Assembly: GCF_900105615.1 (NCBI RefSeq)
Contig: NZ_LT630003.1
Coordinates: 744,001-808,000 of the forward strand
Direction: 5' to 3'
DNA length: 64,000 nt
DNA from: Lacrimispora sphenoides JCM 1415
GTDB lineage: Bacteria > Bacillota > Clostridia > Lachnospirales > Lachnospiraceae
Part shown: in pieces, positions 1-7,221 of the stretch
Numbering within the stretch: position 1 is the stretch's first letter
Layout: the number at the start of each line of letters is the position of its first letter
Program-made: the position numbers and the translations under genes
Notes under the pieces: generated by a model
Databases searched by the model: none
What the model was told of the DNA's origin: nothing
Seen by the model: only the letters and a program-made list of their open reading frames with translations

Positions 1-207
1 CAGTATCCGGGGATGAATAAGGTCATGCAGGCAGCAGGAAGGGTAATCCGTACCGTCCGGGATGAGGGAGTCATCGCATTGCTTGATGAGCGTTTTATAA
101 AGCCAGACTATCAGGCCCTGTTTCCAAGGGAATGGGACGGGTATTATGAAGTGAAGCTAAAAAATGTGGATGAAGTGGTCCAGAACTTTTGGGCCGGGCG
201 AAAGTAA
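1..207 (+). CDS. DinG/Rad3-type ATP-dependent DNA helicase, C-terminal fragment
   Basis: This is the 3' end of a gene that begins before the window; the frame is open from base 1. The visible part carries the superfamily 2 helicase motif VI (Q-A-A-G-R-V-I-R-T), followed by the D-x-G-V-I-A-L-L-D-E-R-F segment typical of XPD/Rad3/DinG helicases. The motif VI arginines contact ATP. Members unwind DNA in repair or carry a fused exonuclease domain; which subtype this is cannot be seen. The internal ATG at 13 lies inside motif VI and is not a start. A hairpin follows the stop at 210-234. Confidence 0.85.
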   Translation, partial: QYPGMNKVMQAAGRVIRTVRDEGVIALLDERFIKPDYQALFPREWDGYYEVKLKNVDEVVQNFWAGRK

Positions 208-209
208 AA

Positions 210-234
210 GCTGCCGCCCAAAGAGGGCGGCAGC
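210..234 (-). terminator. Intrinsic terminator serving mainly the LysR gene
   Basis: A perfect 10-bp GC-rich stem (GCTGCCGCCC paired with GGGCGGCAGC) with a 5-nt loop. On the minus strand it is followed by TTTTAC, so it best fits termination of the LysR gene ending at 255. It also sits directly after the helicase stop and may act in both directions. Confidence 0.7.
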
Positions 235-254
235 AGAAATCCAGTCATTACTGG

Positions 255-1130
255 TTAAAGCATATCCATAAACTGTTTGGAAGCTTGGGAAACGGGCAAG
301 TTTTCATTGTAAGCTACGACCATCTGACGGGTAGGAAGCTTTTCCGAAAGCTTTACCTGGAATAAGTCCCTGTCATTCTCAGGAATGCAGAAGTCCGGAA
401 CAAATGCGATTCCCAGGCCGATGCGGGCTAAGTCGATTAAAAGATCGTTGCTGCTCAGTTCGATCTCAGGGACCAGATCAAGCTGCTCCTTTTGGAACAT
501 GTGATGAAGGAACTCACTGGTCGTACTTTTTCTCTCCAGCATCAGAATCGGATAGGTCTGGAGAGTCCCAAGGCTTACGGTCTGTCCCTTCAAAGGGAAA
601 TATTCCTGATTGGCGACAAATACATCGGCGAATTCGTTGATGACCCGGGTATTCTGGGAGCTTAAAAGCCCTGAGTTGGGATAATTGGTAATGATAAAAT
701 CCACCTGCCCGCTTTCCAGAAGATGAGCGCATTCAATGGATGTCTGGTTGGTGACCTTGATGTGTACATTGGGGTAGGTTTTATGAAATTTATTTAAATA
801 TGGAACAAGGTAGTAGCGGCATATGGTGTCGCTGGCACCGATCCGCAGCTGGCCGCCGTTTAAGGTATTGGCCTCCAACAGCTGGTTTTCTCCCTTTTGA
901 ATCAGATTAATGGCTGGTTCTATGTGCTTTAGGAGGATGTCTCCTTCCGGAGTAAGCTGCACCTTTTTCGTGCTCCGTACGAAAAGGGTCTGGTTCAGCT
1001 TTTTCTCCAGCACCTTGATGGACTGGCTGACTGCCGACTGGGAGATGAAAAGCTGTTTGGATGCCTCCGAGAAGCTTAAGGTGGTGGCAACGTGGTAAAA
1101 GACTTTATAAAGTTCATAATTAATATCCAT
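255..1130 (-). CDS. LysR-family transcriptional regulator
   Basis: A 291-residue protein, the normal LysR length. Residues about 1-60 form the winged helix-turn-helix (F-S-E-A-S-K-Q-L-F-I-S-Q-S-A-V-S-Q-S-I recognition region, then the L-E-x-x-L-x-x-x-L-F-x-R wing). Residues about 90-290 are the periplasmic-binding-like effector domain (opening with L-R-I-G-A-S-D-T). It is divergent from the sigma-like gene at 1272, with only 63 bp between the divergent promoters' genes, so it may regulate that gene as well as itself. The effector is unknown. The start is supported by GGAGG just upstream of ATG at 1130. Confidence 0.9.
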   Translation of the reverse strand: MDINYELYKVFYHVATTLSFSEASKQLFISQSAVSQSIKVLEKKLNQTLFVRSTKKVQLTPEGDILLKHIEPAINLIQKGENQLLEANTLNGGQLRIGASDTICRYYLVPYLNKFHKTYPNVHIKVTNQTSIECAHLLESGQVDFIITNYPNSGLLSSQNTRVINEFADVFVANQEYFPLKGQTVSLGTLQTYPILMLERKSTTSEFLHHMFQKEQLDLVPEIELSSNDLLIDLARIGLGIAFVPDFCIPENDRDLFQVKLSEKLPTRQMVVAYNENLPVSQASKQFMDML

Positions 1131-1158
1131 TATTAGTCCTCCTTATAAACATATGGAT

Positions 1159-1188
1159 ATTCTATCATGGATCTGATTGGTTTGTAAA
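1159..1188 (-). promoter_or_regulatory. Promoter of the LysR gene
   Basis: On the minus strand TTTACA (1188-1183) is separated by 18 bp from TAGAAT (1164-1159), close to the sigma-A consensus, about 30 bp before the LysR start. It lies back-to-back with the promoter at 1194-1222. Confidence 0.6.
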
Positions 1189-1193
1189 GGCGT

Positions 1194-1222
1194 TTGACAA
1201 ATTTCCTGGGGTGCGGTATAGT
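1194..1222 (+). promoter_or_regulatory. Sigma-A promoter of the sigma-like gene
   Basis: A perfect TTGACA at 1194-1199, 17-bp spacer, and TATAGT at 1217-1222. The TTG of the -35 box also opens the longest reading frame here, so an automatic start at 1194 would be wrong: it would lie upstream of the transcription start. Confidence 0.85.
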
Positions 1223-1271
1223 ACGGGCACAGGAGCCAGGATATGAAAAAGAGAAGGAGCGGTATAAGAGT

Positions 1272-1880
1272 ATGCATGATGATTTTTATCAGATGTATCT
1301 GGAAGAAATGGGACATATCCCTCCCTGTACCAGGGGAGAGCAGGAAGACCTTTTAAAGGAAGCAGTACTGGGCAGGAAAGAAGCGAAAAAAAGGCTTGTA
1401 GAAGGAAACTTACGGGCTGCCCTGGAATATGCCAGGGAATATGACGGCAGGGGCGTTCTTATGACAGATCTGGTCCAGGAAGCCAATATGGCTCTCATGA
1501 TGGCTGTGGAGGAGTATGTTAATTCAGAAGACAGACCGGAATTTGACAGCTTTAAAAACCAGAGAATCAAGGAAGCCCTTGATGCAGCTGTGGAGGAACA
1601 GCAGTCTGCAAAGCAGACTGGAGAAGAGCTGGCCGCCCGGGTGAATGTGCTTCAGCAGATATCCCAGCTTCTTACAGGGGAACTGGGACGGGAAGCAACG
1701 GTAGAAGAGCTGGCAGACAAGATGAAGATGACCGTGGAAGAAATAAAGGGAATTATGAAGATTGCAATGGATGCCATGAGCATGAATGCGGAAACCTTGG
1801 ATTTAGAAGCCCTGGCAGAAGTAGAGGGCATCGAGATCACTGGGGATGAAGAGGCTGATGATTACGATTACGAAGAATAA
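1272..1880 (+). CDS. Sigma-70-like protein lacking regions 2.4 and 4
   Basis: 202 residues from ATG 1272, which has AAGGAG 12 bases upstream and lies downstream of the promoter at 1194-1222. The N-terminus matches sigma region 1.2 (Y-L-E-E-M-G-x-I-P-P). Residues about 35-75 resemble regions 2.1-2.2 (R-L-V-E-G-N-L-R, G-R-G-V-L-M-x-D-L-V-Q-E-A-N), the core RNA polymerase contact. The aromatic 2.3-2.4 segment that melts and reads the -10 box is replaced by an unrelated charged stretch. A region-3-like helix pair (L-G-R-E-A-T-V-E-E-L-A) follows, then an acidic tail; region 4 is absent. It probably binds core polymerase but cannot act as a normal promoter-reading sigma factor. Function is unknown. 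The next gene starts 18 bp downstream, so they are probably co-transcribed. Confidence 0.8.
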   Translation: MHDDFYQMYLEEMGHIPPCTRGEQEDLLKEAVLGRKEAKKRLVEGNLRAALEYAREYDGRGVLMTDLVQEANMALMMAVEEYVNSEDRPEFDSFKNQRIKEALDAAVEEQQSAKQTGEELAARVNVLQQISQLLTGELGREATVEELADKMKMTVEEIKGIMKIAMDAMSMNAETLDLEALAEVEGIEITGDEEADDYDYEE

Positions 1881-1898
1881 GAGACTGGGAGAGATGAG

Positions 1899-2510
1899 AT
1901 GAAGATATATCTGATACGCCACGGACAAACGGACTGGAACATCCAGGGTAAAATCCAGGGGAGCCACGATATTCCTCTTAATGAAACGGGCCGAAGGCAG
2001 GCGGAGCTGCTGGCAAAGGGCATGGATTCACGCCCGGTTTTAAGGATCTTTTCCAGTACCTTAACCCGTGCCATGGAAACAGCCGAAAAAATCAGAAGCA
2101 GGCAAAAGGTGGAAATATGTTCCATGCCCCAGCTTATTGAAGTGGAATTTGGCAAATGGGAAGGCATGACGTGGGATGAGATCATGGAAGCGTATCCAGA
2201 GGAATACAAACGGTGGGCTTTATGTCCTGATGAAGCATCTCCTCCAGGCGGAGAAAACCAGGACCAGGTTTTAAACCGCTGTGTGTGGGCGGTGAAGGAA
2301 ATATTAAGAATCACCGGCGGCAGAGAGGATGTTGCTATTGTATCCCACGGCGCCACCATCGCGTATCTTGTCTCCTATATGATGCAAAATCATCCGGAGG
2401 TGGAAAGCATTATTGTAGAAAATGCAAGCATTACAACGGTTAATTACAGTCCGCTGACGGAAGATTTCATGCTGTTGGAGATGAACGATACTTCCCACAT
2501 GGAGGAATAA
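1899..2510 (+). CDS. Histidine phosphatase family protein (phosphoglycerate-mutase-like)
   Basis: 203 residues of the branch-1 histidine phosphatase fold. The catalytic R-H-G-Q-T-D-W-N motif is at residues 7-14 (His8 is the phospho-acceptor), the E-F-G-x-W-E-G motif is near residue 80, and the second histidine is in V-S-H-G near residue 150. Relatives include CobC (alpha-ribazole phosphatase) and broad small-molecule phosphatases; no cobalamin genes are nearby, so the substrate is not assigned. GGGAGAGATGAG precedes the ATG. It is likely in one operon with the sigma-like gene and ends at the bidirectional terminator 2544-2575. Confidence 0.88.
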   Translation: MKIYLIRHGQTDWNIQGKIQGSHDIPLNETGRRQAELLAKGMDSRPVLRIFSSTLTRAMETAEKIRSRQKVEICSMPQLIEVEFGKWEGMTWDEIMEAYPEEYKRWALCPDEASPPGGENQDQVLNRCVWAVKEILRITGGREDVAIVSHGATIAYLVSYMMQNHPEVESIIVENASITTVNYSPLTEDFMLLEMNDTSHMEE

Positions 2511-2543
2511 AAAAAGCCCCTTTTTAAGAGGGGAAGAATAGAA

Positions 2544-2575
2544 GAAGCAAGGAAGCCTTTTGGCCTCCTTGCTTC
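2544..2575. terminator. Bidirectional intrinsic terminator between convergent genes
   Basis: A 14-bp stem with one mismatch (GAAGCAAGGAAGCC, TTTT loop, GGCCTCCTTGCTTC). It lies between the convergent phosphatase gene (stop 2510) and the small gene ending at 2590. A smaller CCCCTT/AAGAGGGG hairpin precedes it at about 2516-2532. Confidence 0.75.
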
Positions 2576-2589
2576 TCTTGAACCAGTAC

Positions 2590-2907
2590 TTAATCAAATA
2601 GTGTTTCTGTGAGGATTTTCACCATGGAAGGGGTGGTGCGGATATAAAGCATATCCCTTCCAGCACAGCGCAGGGAGGTCTGCATAAGTACCTCCATTGG
2701 AGCGGAATCGTCAAAGATGCTGACCATGTTGGCACATGATTCCACAATGGAGTTAAGCTGCCCGGCCTTTTCAATGAACTTTTCAATGTGTTCTTCTTGA
2801 AGCTGCAGGCATACCTCCAGATAGGGACTTTGTTCCTCTTTCTTTAAGCGGGCGTTTTCAAATGAATATTTTTGGGATAAGTCCTTTAATTGCTGATGAA
2901 GATCCAT
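2590..2907 (-). CDS. Conserved-looking small protein of unknown function
   Basis: 105 residues, hydrophilic, with no membrane segment or signal peptide. The first 60 residues are rich in Lys, Glu, Gln and Leu (K-K-E-E-Q-S-P-Y-L-E-V-C-L-Q-L-Q-E-E-H-I-E) and probably helical. The C-terminal half ends in T-P-S-M-V-K-I-L-T-E-T-L-F-D. A GGAGTG-type ribosome site lies just upstream of ATG 2907. I do not recognise the family. It is a single-gene unit, convergent with the phosphatase gene and divergent from purL. Confidence 0.7.
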   Translation of the reverse strand: MDLHQQLKDLSQKYSFENARLKKEEQSPYLEVCLQLQEEHIEKFIEKAGQLNSIVESCANMVSIFDDSAPMEVLMQTSLRCAGRDMLYIRTTPSMVKILTETLFD

Positions 2908-3140
2908 AAATCTAGCACTCCTTTATTAAAAAAAATCTTTTATTACTATAGTTCAAATTTTTTAAATTTTCAAGTATTTTTATAAAAAATGTCGAATTTT
3001 GTCAAATTGTGTCGAAGAGGAAGGGGACCAGATGAAACATAAGGCTGGCTAATGATTTTCTTCTGCCGATGGCATTAATTATATTAACTATACTGATTAA
3101 TAACATAAGATATATTAATTTCTCTAATCTATATAACTTG

Positions 3141-3180
3141 TGGTATGATTAATACACGAGAATAACAGGGAAATTCCTGT
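3141..3180 (+). promoter_or_regulatory. Extended -10 promoter and short leader hairpin of purL
   Basis: The AT-rich 311-base gap 2908-3218 holds TG-G-TATGAT at 3141-3149, an extended -10 with no good -35. It is followed in the leader by a small ACAGG/CCTGT hairpin (3165-3180). I looked for a purine riboswitch and did not see its conserved core. Confidence 0.5.
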
Positions 3181-3218
3181 CCTGATAAACCATGGGGAGT
3201 TTTTGCAAGGAGGAAAAT

Positions 3219-6200
3219 ATGAGTGTAAGAAGAGTGTATGTTGAGAAAAAAACAGCCTATGCCGTTAAGGCGATGGAATTAAGAGAAGAAATCGCAGGCT
3301 ATCTTGGTATCAATACGGTGACCGGTGTGAGGGTGCTGATCCGCTATGATGTGGAGGCCCTGTCCGACGAAGTTTATGGATTGGCTCTTACCGCTGTATT
3401 TTCAGAGCCTCCCGTGGATGAGGTTTATGAAGAGGCTTTCCCAAAAGAGGAAGGGGATGTGTTTTTTACCGTAGAGTACTTACCGGGCCAGTTTGACCAG
3501 CGGGCTGATTCCGCAGAGCAGTGCGTCAAGCTGTTAAAAGAAGATGAAGAGCCTGTGATCCGGTCCGCAACCACCTATGTGATTTCCGGCGTACTTACAG
3601 ATGCCCAGATTGCCGACATCAAATCCTACTGCATCAACCCTGTGGATTCCAGAGAAGCAGAGGAAAGAAAGCCGGAGACGCTTGCCGCAATGTTTGATAC
3701 TCCTTTGGATGTGATTATGTTTGATGGTTTTACGGATCTTGCAGAAGATGCATTAATGGAACTATATGAGTCCTTAAATCTGGCAATGACCTTTAACGAT
3801 TTTCTTCATATCCGGAATTACTATAAAGAGGAAGAACAAAGAGACCCGTCAATGACAGAGATAAGGGTCCTTGATACCTATTGGTCGGATCACTGCCGCC
3901 ACACTACCTTCCAGACGGAATTAAGGGATGTGACATTTCGCTCGGGAGATTACCGCAAACCCATTGAGGATACCTACAGGCAGTACCTGGCAGACCGGGA
4001 GGTAGTCTTAAAGGGAAAAGACGGTAAGTTTGTGTGCCTTATGGATCTGGCTCTCCTGGCGATGAAGAAGCTTCGCATGGAGGGAAAAGTGGAGGATTTG
4101 GAAGTATCCGATGAGATCAACGCCTGCAGCATCGTGGTCCCGGTCCTGATTGACGGTGTAGAAGAGGAATGGCTGGTGAATTTCAAAAATGAAACCCACA
4201 ATCATCCTACGGAGATCGAGCCCTTTGGCGGTGCGGCTACCTGCCTTGGAGGAGCGATCCGTGACCCCCTTTCCGGCCGCACTTACGTATATCAGGCTAT
4301 GCGGGTAACAGGAGCAGCTGACCCTACAAAGCCATTGAGCGAAACATTAAAGGGAAAACTTCCTCAGAGAAAGATCGTGACAGGAGCTGCAGACGGCTAC
4401 AGCTCCTACGGAAACCAGATCGGACTGGCAACCGGATATGTAAAGGAGATTTACCATCCGGATTATGTGGCAAAGAGAATGGAAATAGGCGCCGTCATAG
4501 GTGCTGCCCCAAGAAAAAATGTCATCCGGGAGACTTCAGATCCGGGAGATTTGATCATTCTCCTTGGGGGCCGTACCGGACGGGATGGCTGCGGCGGAGC
4601 CACCGGCTCCTCCAAGGTCCATACGGAAGCCTCCATTGAGACTTGCGGAGCAGAGGTCCAGAAGGGGAATGCGCCAACAGAACGAAAGATACAGCGTTTG
4701 TTCCGAAGAGAAGAAGTGAGCAGGCTCATTAAGAAATGCAATGATTTTGGTGCGGGAGGTGTGTCGGTTGCCATAGGAGAACTGGCAGACGGCCTGCTGA
4801 TCGATTTAGATAAGGTTCCGAAGAAATACGCAGGACTGGATGGTACGGAGATTGCCATCTCTGAGTCTCAGGAACGCATGGCGGTTGTGGTTGATCCAAA
4901 AGATGCAGACCGGTTCCTGGCCTATGCGGCAGAGGAAAACTTAGAGGCAGTAGTAGTGGCAGAGGTAAGGTCAGAGCCAAGGCTTGTGATGAATTGGAGA
5001 GGAAAGACCATTGTAGACATCAGCCGGGCTTTCCTGGATACCAACGGAGCCCATCAGGAAGCCTCGGTTGTTGTGGAAGTCCCTGACAGAGAACCAGGCG
5101 CATTTATGAGACAGGAAACCGCAGATGTCAGGGAAGCCTGGCTGAAGCTGCTTTCTGACTTAAATGTCTGCTCTCAGAAAGGTCTTGTGGAAATGTTTGA
5201 CGGTTCCATAGGGGCGGGAAGCGTGTTCATGCCCTATGGAGGCAGGTACCAGCTGACAGAGACTCAGACCATGGTGGCAAAGCTTCCGGTGCTTCATGGA
5301 AAGACGGATACCGTAACCATGATGAGCTGCGGCTTTGATCCTTATCTGTCAAGCTGGAGCCCCTATCACGGTGCAGTATATGCAGTATTGTCCTCTGTTG
5401 CCAAAATCGTGGCATCAGGCGGCGATTACAGAAAAATCCGCTTTACCTTCCAGGAATATTTCCGCAGGATGACTGATGATCCGGCGCGTTGGAGCCAGCC
5501 CTTTTCCGCCCTCCTTGGGGCATATAGCGCCCAGATTGGATTTGGGCTTCCTTCCATCGGAGGAAAAGACAGCATGTCAGGCACCTTTCGTGACATTGAT
5601 GTACCGCCCACCCTTGTTTCCTTTGCTGTGGATGTTGCAGAAGGGAAACATGTCATTACGCCGGAATTTAAGAAGGCGGGAAGCAGGATCGTGGTATTCC
5701 GGATTAAAAAGGATTCCTATGATCTTCCGGTATACAGCCAGGTCATGAAAGGCTATGAAGCGTTGTTTGAAGATATCTGCGCAGGGCGAATCTTATCTGC
5801 CTATGCCGTAGAGAGCCATGGGATCTGTGAGGCGGTCAGCAAGATGGCCTTTGGAAACCGGATGGGCGTAAGGATCAGTGATAACGTAGAAACAGGTGAA
5901 TTCTTTAAGGCCGGCTGGGGAGATGTGATATGTGAAGTTCCGGAAGGAAGGCTTGAGGAGCTGACTGTCTCCCATACTGTCATCGGTGAAGTCACTGATG
6001 GGGGTGTGTTTGAATACGGCGGCACAGCCATTGCCATAGATGAGGCGCTGAACGCATGGACTAAACCACTGGAAGATGTGTTCCCAACGGAATCAGGGGC
6101 AGAAAAGACTCCTGTTTCAGAGCGGCTTTATGATACCAAGGATATTTATGTCTGCAGGAATAAGGTAGCAAAGCCTAATGTATTTATTCCGGTGTTTCCT

Positions 6201-6968
6201 GGTACAAACTGTGAATACGACAGTGAGAGGGCCTTTAAAAGAGCAGGGGCCAATGTGGTGACAAAGGTGTTTCGGAATTTAACGGCCCAGGATATCAGGG
6301 AATCGGTGGAAGTCTACCGCAGGGAAATATCCAAAGCCCAGATCGTCATGTTTCCCGGAGGATTTTCCGCAGGCGACGAACCGGATGGCTCTGCCAAGTT
6401 CTTTGCCAACCTATTCCGGAATCAGGTGATCAAGGAGGAAATCGGGAAGCTGTTAAATGAAAGGGATGGCCTGATGTTAGGAATCTGCAATGGCTTCCAG
6501 GCTTTAATAAAGCTAGGGCTTGTGCCGGAAGGTATGATCACAGAGCAAAGGGAAGATTCCCCTACGCTGGCGATGAATACCATTGGCCGCCATGTATCCA
6601 AGATGGTTTATACAAAGGTGGTGACGAATAAATCACCGTGGCTTTCAGGGGCAGAATTAGGAGGCGTTTACTGCAATCCGGCTTCTCATGGAGAAGGACG
6701 GTTCGTTGCAGGGGAGGAATGGATCAAGCGGCTGTTTGGCAATGGACAGGTGGCTACTCAATATGTGGATGACAAGGGATGCCCTACCATGGATGAGTGC
6801 TGGAATCCTAACGGATCTTTCATGGCAGTTGAGGGCATTACAAGCCCTGACGGGCGGATCCTGGGCAAGATGGCTCATTCCGAACGACGCGGCGAATCGG
6901 TAGCCATGAACATTTACGGTGAGCAGGATATGAAGATTTTTGAATCCGGTGTGAAATATTTCCAGTGA
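3219..6968 (+). CDS. purL: Phosphoribosylformylglycinamidine synthase (single-chain)
   Basis: 1249 residues from ATG 3219, preceded by AAGGAGG at 3208-3214; the in-frame ATG at 3192 has no ribosome site. It converts FGAR, glutamine and ATP to FGAM, the fourth step of purine synthesis, in the cytoplasm. Visible parts, in order: an N-terminal PurS-like segment, the synthetase core (D-x-Y-W-S-D-H-C-R-H-T-T-F, N-F-K-N-E-T-H-N-H-P-T-E-I-E-P-F-G-G-A-A-T), a second AIRS-like half (G-G-K-D-S-M-S-G), and a C-terminal class I glutamine amidotransferase. The amidotransferase carries F-P-G-T-N-C, the nucleophile Cys1090 in G-I-C-N-G-F-Q, and the His/Glu segment in H-S-E-R-R-G. All three activities lie in one chain, as in proteobacterial PurL and the clostridial long type, unlike the split Bacillus PurS/L/Q. 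No other pur gene adjoins it. Confidence 0.97.
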   Translation: MSVRRVYVEKKTAYAVKAMELREEIAGYLGINTVTGVRVLIRYDVEALSDEVYGLALTAVFSEPPVDEVYEEAFPKEEGDVFFTVEYLPGQFDQRADSAEQCVKLLKEDEEPVIRSATTYVISGVLTDAQIADIKSYCINPVDSREAEERKPETLAAMFDTPLDVIMFDGFTDLAEDALMELYESLNLAMTFNDFLHIRNYYKEEEQRDPSMTEIRVLDTYWSDHCRHTTFQTELRDVTFRSGDYRKPIEDTYRQYLADREVVLKGKDGKFVCLMDLALLAMKKLRMEGKVEDLEVSDEINACSIVVPVLIDGVEEEWLVNFKNETHNHPTEIEPFGGAATCLGGAIRDPLSGRTYVYQAMRVTGAADPTKPLSETLKGKLPQRKIVTGAADGYSSYGNQIGLATGYVKEIYHPDYVAKRMEIGAVIGAAPRKNVIRETSDPGDLIILLGGRTGRDGCGGATGSSKVHTEASIETCGAEVQKGNAPTERKIQRLFRREEVSRLIKKCNDFGAGGVSVAIGELADGLLIDLDKVPKKYAGLDGTEIAISESQERMAVVVDPKDADRFLAYAAEENLEAVVVAEVRSEPRLVMNWRGKTIVDISRAFLDTNGAHQEASVVVEVPDREPGAFMRQETADVREAWLKLLSDLNVCSQKGLVEMFDGSIGAGSVFMPYGGRYQLTETQTMVAKLPVLHGKTDTVTMMSCGFDPYLSSWSPYHGAVYAVLSSVAKIVASGGDYRKIRFTFQEYFRRMTDDPARWSQPFSALLGAYSAQIGFGLPSIGGKDSMSGTFRDIDVPPTLVSFAVDVAEGKHVITPEFKKAGSRIVVFRIKKDSYDLPVYSQVMKGYEALFEDICAGRILSAYAVESHGICEAVSKMAFGNRMGVRISDNVETGEFFKAGWGDVICEVPEGRLEELTVSHTVIGEVTDGGVFEYGGTAIAIDEALNAWTKPLEDVFPTESGAEKTPVSERLYDTKDIYVCRNKVAKPNVFIPVFPGTNCEYDSERAFKRAGANVVTKVFRNLTAQDIRESVEVYRREISKAQIVMFPGGFSAGDEPDGSAKFFANLFRNQVIKEEIGKLLNERDGLMLGICNGFQALIKLGLVPEGMITEQREDSPTLAMNTIGRHVSKMVYTKVVTNKSPWLSGAELGGVYCNPASHGEGRFVAGEEWIKRLFGNGQVATQYVDDKGCPTMDECWNPNGSFMAVEGITSPDGRILGKMAHSERRGESVAMNIYGEQDMKIFESGVKYFQ

Positions 6969-7030
6969 GCTTAGGCAGTTCCCTGTATGTAGAAATCATT
7001 CATAAAAATAAAGCAATACAAAGCAAAAAG

Positions 7031-7077
7031 CGTTTCTTCTGCGGATGGTATCCGGGGAAGAAACGTTTTTTGTTTTT
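7031..7077 (+). terminator. Intrinsic terminator of purL
   Basis: Outer stem CGTTTCTTC/GAAGAAACG, an inner CGGAT/ATCCG stem, then a T-rich run with two T-blocks (7066-7077), 63 bp after the purL stop. Confidence 0.88.
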
Positions 7078-7127
7078 AACCGGTTAAAATCGTAACGTTT
7101 TTTAACGGCCGAAAGGTGTATTCTCAC

Positions 7128-7156
7128 TTGACAATCCATAAATTTAAGCCTATGAT
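7128..7156 (+). promoter_or_regulatory. Sigma-A promoter of the KimA-like gene
   Basis: TTGACA at 7128-7133, exact 17-bp spacer, TATGAT at 7151-7156; the gene starts 66 bp downstream. No c-di-AMP (ydaO-type) riboswitch core is recognisable in the short leader. Confidence 0.85.
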
Positions 7157-7221
7157 TCATCAGGTGTATTTTTATATGGTATTGAGATTATTGGCAATAC
7201 TTAAATTTAGGAAAGAGGATT

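Noticed and set aside
1194..1271. N-terminal extension of the sigma-like protein from TTG 1194
   Set aside because: The TTG is the -35 hexamer of the gene's own promoter, so it is not transcribed.
2908..3218. Purine riboswitch before purL
   Set aside because: AT-rich, but the conserved three-way junction and loop sequences are not recognisable.
6969..7221. c-di-AMP riboswitch before the KimA-like gene
   Set aside because: The leader after the promoter is only about 60 bases and I see none of the conserved ydaO core.
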